Origin: Psychrobacter sp. 28M-43
GTDB lineage: Bacteria > Pseudomonadota > Gammaproteobacteria > Pseudomonadales > Moraxellaceae
Reading direction: 5' to 3'
Length of the DNA: 64,000 nt
NCBI RefSeq assembly: GCF_014770435.1
Contig: NZ_CP061739.1
Location: 372,001-436,000 of the forward strand
Made by a program: the position numbers and the translations under genes
Shown here: in pieces, positions 37,401 to 46,293 of the stretch
Numbering within the stretch: the first letter of the stretch is position 1
Layout of the letters: the number at the start of each line of letters is the position of its first letter
Notes under the pieces: model-generated
Databases searched by the model: none
The model's input: only the letters and a program-made list of their open reading frames with translations
What the model was told of the DNA's origin: nothing

Positions 37401-37850
37401 CTAATTTTCTAACGCATAAGCTTCATCCTCAGATGGCACAATGATCCACAATTGTGGTTTGCCAAATTCTCTAAAGGCATCCTCAATGATGCTTTTAAAG
37501 ACATTGAAGTCCTCAGTGTTTATCCTCTTGACGTCTGTCAAATCAAGCCTTAAATGAATTGCCTCACTGTCTGTTAGACAATCCCATGCACTGTCCCAGT
37601 TGTGTGAAAAATAACTAGGGAAGTCACAGGCCTTGGCCAAACTCGTCAATAGCTCAGTTTTTTCGAGCGTGTCACCTACGGCTATAGTAACAGCCTGCGC
37701 AGGAATGCTAGTACCCAGTGCTGTACCGTTTTGGTTAATGTGACCTTGATTAACATGGCTTTGATTAACATAGTGGATGGCTTTGTTTATACTGTCTCGA
37801 TTCATATCGGCTTTGTCCGTATTCGCTTGTTTCATATCAGCTTTTTTCAC
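37401..37850 (-). CDS. Barstar family ribonuclease inhibitor
   Basis: Barstar domain (PF01337) in the C-terminal 90 residues. FPSYFSHNWDSAWDCLTD carries both Asp residues that plug the RNase active site in barstar (D35 and D39 equivalents), followed by LRLDLTDVKRI. The first 50 residues are a polar His/Asn/Gln-repeat segment (HYVNQSHVNQGHINQNG) absent from classical barstar. An ATG at 37883 would overlap the RNase gene by 32 bases and has no ribosome-binding site. The GTG at 37850 is preferred because AGGTG stands 7 bases before it and it begins one base after the RNase TAA, implying translational coupling. No signal peptide, so it is cytoplasmic. It is surely the inhibitor of the RNase encoded just upstream. 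Confidence 0.88.
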   Translation of the reverse strand: MKKADMKQANTDKADMNRDSINKAIHYVNQSHVNQGHINQNGTALGTSIPAQAVTIAVGDTLEKTELLTSLAKACDFPSYFSHNWDSAWDCLTDSEAIHLRLDLTDVKRINTEDFNVFKSIIEDAFREFGKPQLWIIVPSEDEAYALEN

Positions 37851-37851
37851 A

Positions 37852-38598
37852 TTAAGGCACCTGTAGTCTTTGAAAGCTATCATAGTGGTCGATAGTCAAG
37901 TAATAGACAGTAGGTGGGTTACCACCTGTGACGATACGCCGTGCGCCGCGATGAGAGACACCAGGGGTGGGCACGGTATATTCGCGGTAGTAGCCTTGTG
38001 ACTGGGAAGGTAGTCTGCCTTCACGGTTATAAAACGTCGTGCCATCTTTATTTGGATACGGAAACGGTCCACCTTGCTGAATAAGCGCAATCGTATTATC
38101 GACCTGTGCATCACCCGTTATGCCAGCAGTGGCGACTTGGTTCGTATTATTAGTGACGTCTTGCGACACCGTTGTCGACTCGATGCTATCAGCAAACAAT
38201 GTCGAATTTAAATCGCCAAAGAAATAAAAAGCGACAGCGATGATAGCGATCAGGCTAAATAGTGTAGAGCCTAAGCTTCTTTTATTGGATTTGCTGTTTT
38301 GATTGCTACGATTTGAGTTACGAGTGCTGTGATGGCTATTAGTATTAGTAGGTGTATAGTTTGGAACATCTGATGCAGTATCTTGGTCAAGGCTCAACGA
38401 AGATGAGGTCACTTCAGTGGCTCTCAATTGATTTTTGTCGTTACGGGCACTGTTAAAGTAGACGCTTTGTCCAACCGTTATAGGCTTCGCCAGTCTTGCT
38501 TTGCTTATATGAAAGAACACATCTTCATTTTGATTGTCTACATCGATAAAGCCATAGCCTTTATCTTCGTTCCAGTGCTTAATCTTGCCACTTTGCAT
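37852..38598 (-). CDS. Cold-shock domain / membrane span / RNase Sa-type guanyl ribonuclease fusion
   Basis: 248 aa in three parts. Residues 1-64 are a cold-shock domain with RNP1 KGYGFIDV (13-20) and RNP2 VFFHIS (27-32). A polar Ser/Asn linker (65-109) leads to one membrane span (about 110-129, STLFSLIAIIAVAFYFFG). Residues 165-248 are a microbial guanyl-specific RNase (PF00545) closest to Streptomyces RNase Sa. E206 in YYREYTV, R217 and R221 in HRGARRI, and H238 in DHYDSF align with catalytic E54, R65, R69 and H85. N191 and E193 align with the guanine-binding pair. Positive charge before the span suggests N-in, C-out, so the RNase would lie in the periplasm. The barstar gene follows at once. 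Single long frame, so not a frameshift artefact. Confidence 0.88.
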   Translation of the reverse strand: MQSGKIKHWNEDKGYGFIDVDNQNEDVFFHISKARLAKPITVGQSVYFNSARNDKNQLRATEVTSSSLSLDQDTASDVPNYTPTNTNSHHSTRNSNRSNQNSKSNKRSLGSTLFSLIAIIAVAFYFFGDLNSTLFADSIESTTVSQDVTNNTNQVATAGITGDAQVDNTIALIQQGGPFPYPNKDGTTFYNREGRLPSQSQGYYREYTVPTPGVSHRGARRIVTGGNPPTVYYLTIDHYDSFQRLQVP

Positions 38599-38719
38599 GG
38601 TTGTACCGCTCCCTATAATTTAAATGCCTTAACTAAAATACTTATGATTCAAACGAAGAAACGCCAGCATAATTGCTGACGTTTCTGATTACTCGTTTCG
38701 ATAGTGGATGCTGATATGA

Positions 38720-40021
38720 TTAAGCACGGGTTTCGCCATGACCGTAGACGATCCATTTTTGTGAAGTCAGACCTTCGAGACCGACAGGACCACGGGCATG
38801 GATTTTGTCCGTTGAGATACCAATCTCAGCACCGAGACCGTATTCAAAACCATCAGCAAAACGGCTAGAAGCGTTAATCATAACGCTAGCCGAATCAACT
38901 TCACGGATGAAGCGCTGCGACTTGGTATAGTTATCAGTGATGATGACATCTGTATGATGACTGCCGTGCGTATTGATATGCTCAATTGCCTCATCAATAC
39001 CTGAGACCACTTTTACCGCTAGGATAGGAGCTAGATATTCAGTATCCCAATCTTCAGCCGTGGCAGCTGATAGATGACTTTCAAGCTTAGCATTTTCATT
39101 TAGGATAGCTTGTGATTTGTCATCAAGGCGTAATTGCATTGCGTCATCAGCCGCGACGATGGCTTCTGCTATTTTAGGTAATAGCTCATCTGCGACTGTT
39201 TCATCGACCAGTAGCGTCTCCATCGTATTACAAGTACCGTAGCGATGTGTTTTTGCATTGACACTGACCTTAATCGCAATTTCAGGATCCGCATCACTAT
39301 CGATAAAGGTATGGCAGTTACCGTCTAAATGCTTAATTACAGGGACTTTGGCATCGTTGCTGATACGTGCAATCAGACCTTTACCACCACGTGGCACGAT
39401 GACATCGACATATTCAGTCATAGTAATCAGCTCACCAACGGCTGCACGATCGGTCGTTTGTAGCACTTGCACGCTATGTTCCGATAGATCAGTATGGCTA
39501 AGACCTTTAATAATGCATTTGGCAATGGCTTGGTTAGATTCAAATGCTTCAGAACCGCCACGTAAGATAATAGCATTGCCTGACTTGAGTGCTAGTGAGG
39601 CAGCTTCTAACGTTACATTAGGACGCGACTCATAAATCATACCGACCACACCAAGTGGTACTCGCATTTTGCCCAAATGAATACCCGATGGCTGATAAGT
39701 CATGTCAGTGACTTCACCGATTGGATCAGGAAGGCCAGCGACGTCTTTAAGACCTTGTAGCATACCGTTAAAACGTGCTTCGTTTAGCTCCAAGCGGTCG
39801 AGGAGTGCGCTATCAAGATTGTTTTTTTGACCGTTGTCCATATCGATTTTATTGGCAGCCAAGATGTCTTGTTTGGCATTGACCAGCTCATCATGAATGG
39901 CCAAGAGTGCTGAGTTTTTATCGCCAGTGTTGGCAGCAGCTAGTGCGCGAGAAGCGGCTCGTGCTTGCTTGCCAACAGACTGCATATAGGTCGTAATATC
40001 CGTAGTGTTCGATTGACTCAT
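38720..40021 (-). CDS. proA: Gamma-glutamyl phosphate reductase
   Basis: NADPH-dependent second step of proline synthesis (gamma-glutamyl phosphate to glutamate-5-semialdehyde). 433 aa of the aldehyde-dehydrogenase superfamily, standard for ProA. The catalytic Cys lies in [46 protein letters not shown] and [12 protein letters not shown] are conserved. GADVIGIST-like [20 protein letters not shown] closes the domain. AGGAA precedes the ATG. proB is not adjacent, so the pathway is split in this genome. Confidence 0.96.
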   Translation of the reverse strand: MSQSNTTDITTYMQSVGKQARAASRALAAANTGDKNSALLAIHDELVNAKQDILAANKIDMDNGQKNNLDSALLDRLELNEARFNGMLQGLKDVAGLPDPIGEVTDMTYQPSGIHLGKMRVPLGVVGMIYESRPNVTLEAASLALKSGNAIILRGGSEAFESNQAIAKCIIKGLSHTDLSEHSVQVLQTTDRAAVGELITMTEYVDVIVPRGGKGLIARISNDAKVPVIKHLDGNCHTFIDSDADPEIAIKVSVNAKTHRYGTCNTMETLLVDETVADELLPKIAEAIVAADDAMQLRLDDKSQAILNENAKLESHLSAATAEDWDTEYLAPILAVKVVSGIDEAIEHINTHGSHHTDVIITDNYTKSQRFIREVDSASVMINASSRFADGFEYGLGAEIGISTDKIHARGPVGLEGLTSQKWIVYGHGETRA

Positions 40022-40452
40022 AAATTATTTTCCTTATGTGATACAGGTTTTTTATAACTAAAAGCGCCCAATTTTATATAGGTAAAAGTACCTAAAAAGG
40101 CGAAAAATGTCGCAAAAAAAGAAGTTTTGAATGCCTACTGAAATAGCGATAGGTCATTATGCTATTTAACATAGAGCAGATTGAGACGATAGTAAAGATG
40201 ATTTTGTGAACAGAATCCGCTTTGCAACGCTCTTGTAAGGGCTTATTCAAAGTTATATTGCTCGTGCTAAGCGGTATTTATTTAAGATAGCTGCGTTATC
40301 AGTACTACACTATATCTTTACGTGTTTTTAACAGAATTGCGCTGTAAATACTAAGGTAGCTGCGAGATATCCTCAGTATAGTAAGCATTAAAACAGCAAG
40401 GCTATCAGTAGATAGTACTTAATCTTATTATGATGAGTGATGGAGAACGAAC
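40022..40452. other. Divergent intergenic region proA/lipoprotein
   Basis: 431 bases, AT-rich, with no ORF, RNA gene or strong hairpin recognised. Confidence 0.4.
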
Positions 40453-40758
40453 ATGGCTACGAAAAATACAACTTATAAAAATTGGTTAACGGTTGGCTTG
40501 GTAGCAGGTGCTTTGGCATTAGGCGCTTGTAGCAAAAAAGACGACACACCGATGGAAACTGAAGCTGATACTACTGTAGATGCTCAAACCTCTGTAGAAG
40601 AAAGTGCGACAGCGAGTGACTCTGACGATGTGGCCGTTGCTAGTGCCGATGATGAAGGTATGGACGTTACCAATAACGATGATGTGGCAGTGGCGACAGC
40701 AGAAGATGCGGATATGATGGATGGGACTGAAGACTCAGAGCATGTATCGACGTACTAG
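40453..40758 (+). CDS. Small acidic lipoprotein of unknown function
   Basis: 101 aa. The signal peptide ends in the lipobox LGAC (Cys at 26) followed by SKKDD, so it is lipidated and, with Ser at +2, probably moves to the outer membrane. The mature part is very rich in Asp, Glu, Thr, Ala and Val, with no aromatic core and the repeated phrase DDVAVA, and looks disordered. A good ribosome-binding site (GGAG) precedes the ATG. It stands alone with its own terminator. It may be a metal- or cation-binding envelope buffer, but nothing in the sequence proves it. Confidence 0.7.
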   Translation: MATKNTTYKNWLTVGLVAGALALGACSKKDDTPMETEADTTVDAQTSVEESATASDSDDVAVASADDEGMDVTNNDDVAVATAEDADMMDGTEDSEHVSTY

Positions 40759-40864
40759 TCGTACATTATAGAATGTATTAGCGACATATTAAATGTACTA
40801 ACTACATACTATAAATAGGCAGTTATCAGATAACACAACGTCTCGTATTCTAAAGTGATAAAAT

Positions 40865-40900
40865 AAAGCCCAGAGCGATAAATGCAGTCTGGGCTTTTTT
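40865..40900 (+). terminator. Rho-independent terminator of the lipoprotein gene
   Basis: aaagcccaga / tctgggcttt-type arms with a 16-base loop, then six T. Confidence 0.85.
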
Positions 40901-41106
40901 GTATTCGTGTTTTGCTAAAAACTGATTAACCCGTTGGTTAAATACAATATTTGCCTTTTTACTGCGTAATAAGAGACAATATGGCATTTTTCTCTTTGCC
41001 TCATCAGGCATATTACGATAATGCATCTAGATGCTTGTACTATATATAGATATAGCTCTTATTTTATTCGTGTTTTCACTCATATTTATTGGAAGTCTGC
41101 TGAACC

Positions 41107-41904
41107 ATGCTTGATACTGCAAAAAACCCGACTCGGCCTATCGCCCTAGACTTACAAGACATCCATAAAAGCTACGGCTCATTAGAGGTATTAAAAGGGG
41201 TATCCCTAACTGCCTATGATGGCGATGTTATCTCTATTTTGGGCTCATCTGGCTCAGGTAAGTCGACGTTGCTGCGTTGTATTAATCTTCTAGAAAACCC
41301 AAATCATGGTCGTATCTTGATCGGTAATGAAGAGCTGATGCTAAAACCTGCCAAATCAGGTGAGCTACAAGCAGCAGACGTAAAGCAGCTAGAAAGCTTG
41401 CGCGCTCGTGTAGGATTTGTCTTTCAGAACTTTAACCTATGGCCGCATAAGACAATTCTACAAAACATCATCGAAGGGCCAACGCAGGTCTTAAAGATTA
41501 AAAAAGACCAAGCGATTAGCGATGCAGAAAAACTGCTTGATAAAGTAGGTCTGCTCGACAAAAAAGACGCTTATCCTGCCAACTTATCTGGTGGTCAGCG
41601 TCAGCGTGTCGCTATTGCTCGTGCGCTTGCTATGCAGCCACAAGTTCTACTATTTGATGAACCAACCTCTGCACTAGATCCTGAACTGGTCAACGAAGTG
41701 CTTGCGGTAATGCGCGAGCTAGCAGAAGAGGGACGTACGATGCTTATCGTTACTCACGAAATGCGCTTTGCCCGTGAAGTATCAAGCAAAGTCGTCTTTT
41801 TACATCAAGGTGTGGTTGAAGAAATTGGCACACCTGAGCAAGTCTTTGATAACCCTACCTCTGAGCGCGTCAAAGACTTTATGGCATCGCACCGTCCTAC
41901 TTAG
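41107..41904 (+). CDS. Basic-amino-acid ABC transporter ATP-binding protein (HisP/AotP type)
   Basis: ATPase of a polar-amino-acid uptake system. Walker A is GSSGSGKST, the Q-loop [11 protein letters not shown], the signature [14 protein letters not shown], Walker B VLLFDEP and the switch His TVTHEM-like IVTHEMRFA. 265 aa, usual length. It is placed first in a cluster with three binding proteins and two permeases on the same strand. A 10-bp hairpin 36 bases after its stop may lower downstream expression. The first 14 residues are an extra polar N-terminus. Confidence 0.93.
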   Translation: MLDTAKNPTRPIALDLQDIHKSYGSLEVLKGVSLTAYDGDVISILGSSGSGKSTLLRCINLLENPNHGRILIGNEELMLKPAKSGELQAADVKQLESLRARVGFVFQNFNLWPHKTILQNIIEGPTQVLKIKKDQAISDAEKLLDKVGLLDKKDAYPANLSGGQRQRVAIARALAMQPQVLLFDEPTSALDPELVNEVLAVMRELAEEGRTMLIVTHEMRFAREVSSKVVFLHQGVVEEIGTPEQVFDNPTSERVKDFMASHRPT

Positions 41905-42234
41905 TTATTAGTTTTTTGCCTAGTACCATGTCTGATACAGATGGTGGCAATACGCTTGCCACCATTTACCCTACCAAATGTAAAATCACTGTAACGTAAC
42001 CATTGTTGACTGTTTATTGCCCAATGATAACTATGAGTATGCAAAACGTTTGTTTTTGATATTTTACTCAGGTATTATCAAAAGGTTTATAGGCCGTCAT
42101 GTCTCGTGGCTGCCTGTTATTCTGCTATCTATATTGCTTGTCTGGCAGGGACGTCAGAGAACAAAATATCAGAACCCTAAGTCAGAAAATCCTGTCAAAA
42201 ACTTATGTAAAACCCATCAGAATTTAAGGAACGT
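41905..42234. other. Gap between the ATPase and the first binding-protein gene
   Basis: 330 bases. A hairpin lies at 41941-41965; the rest is an AT-rich leader, possibly with a promoter for the binding-protein genes. No ORF of note. Confidence 0.4.
41941..41965. repeat. Perfect hairpin behind the ATPase gene
   Basis: 10-bp arms atggtggcaa / ttgccaccat with a 5-base loop and only a weak T-run after it. Candidate RNA stabiliser or leaky terminator. Confidence 0.65.
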
Positions 42235-43035
42235 ATGATGTCGAATTCTCGCCTATTGTGGTCATCAATGACCGTTACTGCTGCATTGATGTTGAGCGCT
42301 TGTAGCCAACCTGCCGATGAAACTACCGATACCAACGCTGACGCCCCTGCAGCAGAAACCACTGGTAAAACCATTCGTATCGCCACCGAAGGCGCTTACC
42401 CTCCATTCAACTACACCAACGCTGACGGCAGCTTGGCAGGTTTTGATATCGATGTTGCCAATGCCTTGTGTGATCAAATGCAAGCCAAATGTGAAATCGT
42501 TGCACAGGATTGGGACGGTATCATCCCTGGTCTATTGGCACAGAAATATGATGCTGTCATTGCAGGTATGTCTATTACCGCTGAGCGTCAAGAAAAAGTT
42601 GATTTCAGCGAGCCGTACTTTGCCAATACAATGGTATGGCTAACCAACACGGATGGTGGTTTTGATCCTATGGCGATTAAAGACGCAACGCTTGGTGGTC
42701 AACGCTCTACTACGCCAGGTGCTTATCTACAAGATAACTACGAAGGCAAAGAAGGCAACACCGTTCAGTTATATGACAACTATGACAATGCCTATCTAGA
42801 TCTAAAATCTGGTCGTAGCGATGCCGTATTGGCTGAAAAAGTTTCTGCCAAATCATGGCTAGCAGAAAACGCAGCGGGCTTCGGTATCGTTGGTGATGAA
42901 ATTGATAACGATGACAATATTGCCATTGCTGTACGTAAAGGTGACTCACTCAAAGCTGACTTTGACAAAGCATTGAGCGAAATCCGTAGTAACGGTGAGC
43001 TTGCACGTCTTGAGCAGATGAACTTTGGTCAATAA
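42235..43035 (+). CDS. Amino-acid-binding lipoprotein, ABC uptake, copy 1 of 3
   Basis: Family 3 solute-binding protein of 266 aa. A lipoprotein signal peptide ends at LSAC (Cys at about 23). The mature protein shows EGAYPPFNYTNADGSLAGF with the ligand-facing aromatic, QDWDGIIPGLLAQKYDAVI, MSITAERQEKVDFSEPYF and later QRSTTPGAYLQD. These match HisJ/ArgT/AotJ proteins that bind Arg, Lys, His or ornithine. AAGGA precedes the first of two ATGs. It is followed by two paralogues, so one permease pair probably serves several ligands. Confidence 0.92.
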   Translation: MMSNSRLLWSSMTVTAALMLSACSQPADETTDTNADAPAAETTGKTIRIATEGAYPPFNYTNADGSLAGFDIDVANALCDQMQAKCEIVAQDWDGIIPGLLAQKYDAVIAGMSITAERQEKVDFSEPYFANTMVWLTNTDGGFDPMAIKDATLGGQRSTTPGAYLQDNYEGKEGNTVQLYDNYDNAYLDLKSGRSDAVLAEKVSAKSWLAENAAGFGIVGDEIDNDDNIAIAVRKGDSLKADFDKALSEIRSNGELARLEQMNFGQ

Positions 43036-43187
43036 TGACTCACTGAAGATTTATGCTTAGAACAAGTAACGTTTGATGCGAGTAATGCTTAAAACCAAGC
43101 ATGTTTTAAATAAACGGTGTTTATAAGCATAAATCAGCAAGCAGTGATTGACGATACAGCTGGTAAATATATTAAGGAATAAAACTT

Positions 43188-44084
43188 ATGACAATTTCAA
43201 TGACATCATCAATGAGCAGAAAAGCATTGTGGCTAGCACCGCTTAGCGCAGCAATGCTAATGCTGGCAGGTTGTAACAATAGCTCAGAACCAGCAGAAAA
43301 TGCTGAAGCTGATACCGCTACTGAAGCGCCTTTAAATATCAAAATTGCGACAGAATCAAGCTATAAGCCTTTCAGTTATACAGATGCAGATGGCAAGCTG
43401 ATTGGTTACGAGATTGAGCTGGTTGACGCATTATGTGCACAAATGAAAGCTGAGTGTGAAGTCATCTCTCAAGATTGGGATGGTTTGATTCCAGGGCTTA
43501 ACGCACAGAAATTTGATGCAGCTATTGCAGGTATGTCTATCACGCCTGAGCGTAAAGAAGTGGTTGATTTCAGTGACCCTTACTTCCATAGCGGTATCAT
43601 CTTGATCGGCAAAAAAGGTGATGACTTAAGCGTTGAGTCGCTAACAGGTCTACCAATTGCCTCACAGCGCTCAACTGTTGCCTCTCAGTACCTACAAGAC
43701 GAGCACGCAGATGCTGATATCAAGTTATATGATACGCAAGACAATGCTTATCTAGATCTGACCTCAGGCCGTGTGCGCGGTATGATGTCTGATAAAGTCA
43801 CAGGTATCGACTGGTTAAAAACAGACGCAGGTAAAGGCTACGAAGTTAAAGGTGAAGAAATCAGCACCAATGATGACGCAATGGGTATTGCTTTCCGTAA
43901 AGGCGATCCGTTAGTTGCTAAGTTCAATGCAGCATTGGCTGAGCTAAAAGACAACGGCACCTATGATCAAATCACGGGTAGCTATTTTGGTACTAGCTCA
44001 ACGGCTGCAGCACAAAAAGCGGTAGCAACAACTGATAGTGTCGAAGAAGTAGTGGTCGCTGAAGAAGAAGCGCCAGCTAACTAA
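43188..44084 (+). CDS. Amino-acid-binding lipoprotein, copy 2 of 3
   Basis: 298 aa. Lipobox LAGC (Cys at 29). Binding-protein core ESSYKPFSYTDADGKLIGYE, QDWDGLIPGLNAQKFDAAIA, MSITPERKEVVDFSDPYF and QRSTVASQYLQDEHADADI, full length. At key ligand positions it has KPFSYTDAD instead of PPFNYTNAD, so specificity may differ from copy 1. The last 30 residues (DSVEEVVVAEEEAPAN) are an acidic tail beyond the fold. AAGGA lies 9 bases before the ATG. Same strand and 152 bases after copy 1. Confidence 0.92.
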   Translation: MTISMTSSMSRKALWLAPLSAAMLMLAGCNNSSEPAENAEADTATEAPLNIKIATESSYKPFSYTDADGKLIGYEIELVDALCAQMKAECEVISQDWDGLIPGLNAQKFDAAIAGMSITPERKEVVDFSDPYFHSGIILIGKKGDDLSVESLTGLPIASQRSTVASQYLQDEHADADIKLYDTQDNAYLDLTSGRVRGMMSDKVTGIDWLKTDAGKGYEVKGEEISTNDDAMGIAFRKGDPLVAKFNAALAELKDNGTYDQITGSYFGTSSTAAAQKAVATTDSVEEVVVAEEEAPAN

Positions 44085-44156
44085 TACGATATCTAGCAGT
44101 TTGACTACTGTTGTTTGAAGACGTGTTGTTTACTCAAGAAAAAACCAAGGATGATC

Positions 44157-45110
44157 ATGAGCAACCATTGTGCCCCAATCTGTATCACGACTGGCAAATC
44201 TAACATTAATGTAGCCAGTCGTCTGTCTATGTCATTGTTTGCACTAGCGACGGCCTTTACTGTTGCTGGCTGTAGCAATAGCCAAGAGAGTGCCGCTGAT
44301 ACCAATTCAGAGGCTACCGAAACAACGGCAGCCTCTACAGGTGATGTATTACGCATCGGTACAGAAGGGGCCTATGCACCTTTTAACTATACCAATGCTG
44401 ATGGGACACTTGGTGGTTTTGATGTTGAGATAGCAAATGCACTCTGTGCGGATATGCAGGTGACCTGTGAGATTGTGGCGCAGGACTGGGACGGTATTAT
44501 CCCTGGTCTAAAAGCAGGTAAGTACGATGCAATCGTGGCCGCGATGTCCGTTACTCCAGAGCGTTCGCAGCAGGTGAGCTTTACCGATCCGTACTTTAGC
44601 AATGCCTTGGTTTTTTTGGCCAAAAAAGACAGCAGCTTTGACCCTAGTAACAACAGCGATATTGACTCGCATTCTATTGCTGCACAGCGTTCAACTATTT
44701 CATCGCAGTGGCTAGAAGACACGTATCCAAAAGCCGATATGAAGCTTTATGATACGTTGAGCAATGCGTTTTTGGATCTTGGTTCAAACCGTGTCGATGC
44801 GATGATTTCTGATAAGTTGCCTGCCATAGAATGGCTGAGCTCAAATGCTGGTAGCAAATATGCGCTCAAAGGTGATGAAATTGATATCAATGATAATTTT
44901 GCCATAGCAGTACGCCCAGGCGATCCGCTACAAGCAAAGATCAATCAGTCTCTTGCCAATATAAAAGCTAATGGTACTTACGATAAAATCAATCAAAAGT
45001 ATTTTGCGGTGCCAGCGTCTGCAACGAGCACAGTTGATGAAGACGCAAATACAGGCACAGATACAGATGCAGTTATTAGCGAGCAACCAGCGACAGAAAA
45101 CGCTAGTTAA
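44157..45110 (+). CDS. Amino-acid-binding lipoprotein, copy 3 of 3
   Basis: 318 aa from the ATG at 44157 (AAGG 6 bases before); the frame is open to 44115, but those codons lack support. A long N-terminus is followed by a signal segment with lipobox VAGC. The core has EGAYAPFNYTNADGTLGGFD, QDWDGIIPGLKAGKYDAIVA, MSVTPERSQQVSFTDPYF and QRSTISSQWLED. By eye it is closer to copy 1 than to copy 2 in the ligand loop. A Thr/Asp-rich tail follows the fold. It ends before a terminator hairpin. Confidence 0.9.
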   Translation: MSNHCAPICITTGKSNINVASRLSMSLFALATAFTVAGCSNSQESAADTNSEATETTAASTGDVLRIGTEGAYAPFNYTNADGTLGGFDVEIANALCADMQVTCEIVAQDWDGIIPGLKAGKYDAIVAAMSVTPERSQQVSFTDPYFSNALVFLAKKDSSFDPSNNSDIDSHSIAAQRSTISSQWLEDTYPKADMKLYDTLSNAFLDLGSNRVDAMISDKLPAIEWLSSNAGSKYALKGDEIDINDNFAIAVRPGDPLQAKINQSLANIKANGTYDKINQKYFAVPASATSTVDEDANTGTDTDAVISEQPATENAS

Positions 45111-45162
45111 TAGCTAACAGTAGTCAAAGATAGCAGTCAAAAAATATTGTTTTGATTAATTA

Positions 45163-45196
45163 AAGGATATCGCCACCATGGTGATGTCCTTTTTTA
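45163..45196 (+). terminator. Terminator behind the third binding-protein gene
   Basis: aaggatatcgccacc / ggtgatgtcctt arms (with a G-U pair and a bulge) followed by six T. Confidence 0.75.
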
Positions 45197-45546
45197 TTTG
45201 TCGTTATATCAACGAATATACATCGTAGCAGCCTATCAATTTTGCTCAAATTTAGTCGGCTGATTGTATGTCTCTAGAGGCAAGTGTCTGTTTAAGTACG
45301 GTTTAGGCGCAGCTTTTACGCGTCAGTATTAACATCACGGCGAGTGAATATGATAAAATCAGCGCTCATTTCTACTGTGTCAATTATCGCAGCGTTAATC
45401 GTATTCTTCTGACGTCATTTTTTGACGCCGACCATCCCTATTGATTTGGTATAAAATACGGTGTTTCGCCGCGTTCAGCTATTGATGCTGATTCTTTTAA
45501 CTCATATTTTGCAAATTGCTAATATAAAGAGACTGAGTGGATAATC
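45197..45546. other. Gap between the third binding protein and the permease genes
   Basis: 350 bases, so the permease genes probably have their own promoter. A 20-codon hydrophobic ORF (45350-45412, with GAG 5 bases before its ATG) and a short hairpin at 45409-45430 are the only structures. Neither is supported as a gene. Confidence 0.4.
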
Positions 45547-46281
45547 GTGTTTGACTTACAAGGATTTGGCGCGCTTTTATTAAGCGGCGCTACCGTCACC
45601 ATACAGCTAGCTGTGACCAGTTTGATCATTGGTCTGGCTTTAGGCTTGCTCGGCGCAACCGCAAAGATGTCCAATATCTGGTTGCTACGTAAACTTGCGA
45701 CTGTCTATACTGCGACGATGCGCGGTATTCCTGAGCTGCTATTGGTGCTCTTTATTTATTATGGCGGCTCTATCTTATTGATGAGCATCCTCAAAAAGTT
45801 CGGCTATAACGACTATGTCGAGATTAGCGCTTTTTGGGGTGGTGTCATGGCACTGTCTATTGCTTTTGGTGCGTATGCGACTGAGATTTTTCGCATGTCC
45901 ATTCAAGAGATTCCAGTGGGCCAGCGAGAGGCTGCGCAAGCGATTGGTATGCGTCCTTTTCAGACTTTTTATCGCATCACTTTACCGCAAGTATGGCAGA
46001 TTGCTTTGCCAGGTTTGGGAAATTTATTTCTGGTACTGCTTAAAGATACCGCATTGGTATCGGTCGTGGGTCTCAAGGACATCATGTATCAGTCATCGCG
46101 TGCGGCACAGTCTACACAGCAGCCGTTTACCTTTTATATGGCAGCAGCGATTATTTATTTGGGTCTGACCATGTTGATTACTGGCTTTATGATGTGGCTT
46201 GAGTGGCGCGCCAATCCTGCGGCACGCTATGCCAAAAAGATAAGCCGTCAATCCACTCACAGTCAATCGACCATAGGGTAG
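45547..46281 (+). CDS. Amino-acid ABC transporter permease (HisQ/AotQ type)
   Basis: 244-aa integral membrane protein of the polar-amino-acid permease family, GTG start. The EAA loop that docks on the ATPase is QREAAQAIGMRPFQTFYRITLP. YTATMRGIPELLLVLFIYYG is a typical family segment, with about five spans. It is followed by its partner permease 12 bases later. The GTG start has GTGGA before it; no alternative ATG fits the N-terminus. Confidence 0.93.
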   Translation: MFDLQGFGALLLSGATVTIQLAVTSLIIGLALGLLGATAKMSNIWLLRKLATVYTATMRGIPELLLVLFIYYGGSILLMSILKKFGYNDYVEISAFWGGVMALSIAFGAYATEIFRMSIQEIPVGQREAAQAIGMRPFQTFYRITLPQVWQIALPGLGNLFLVLLKDTALVSVVGLKDIMYQSSRAAQSTQQPFTFYMAAAIIYLGLTMLITGFMMWLEWRANPAARYAKKISRQSTHSQSTIG

Positions 46282-46293
46282 AGGAGAGATACT

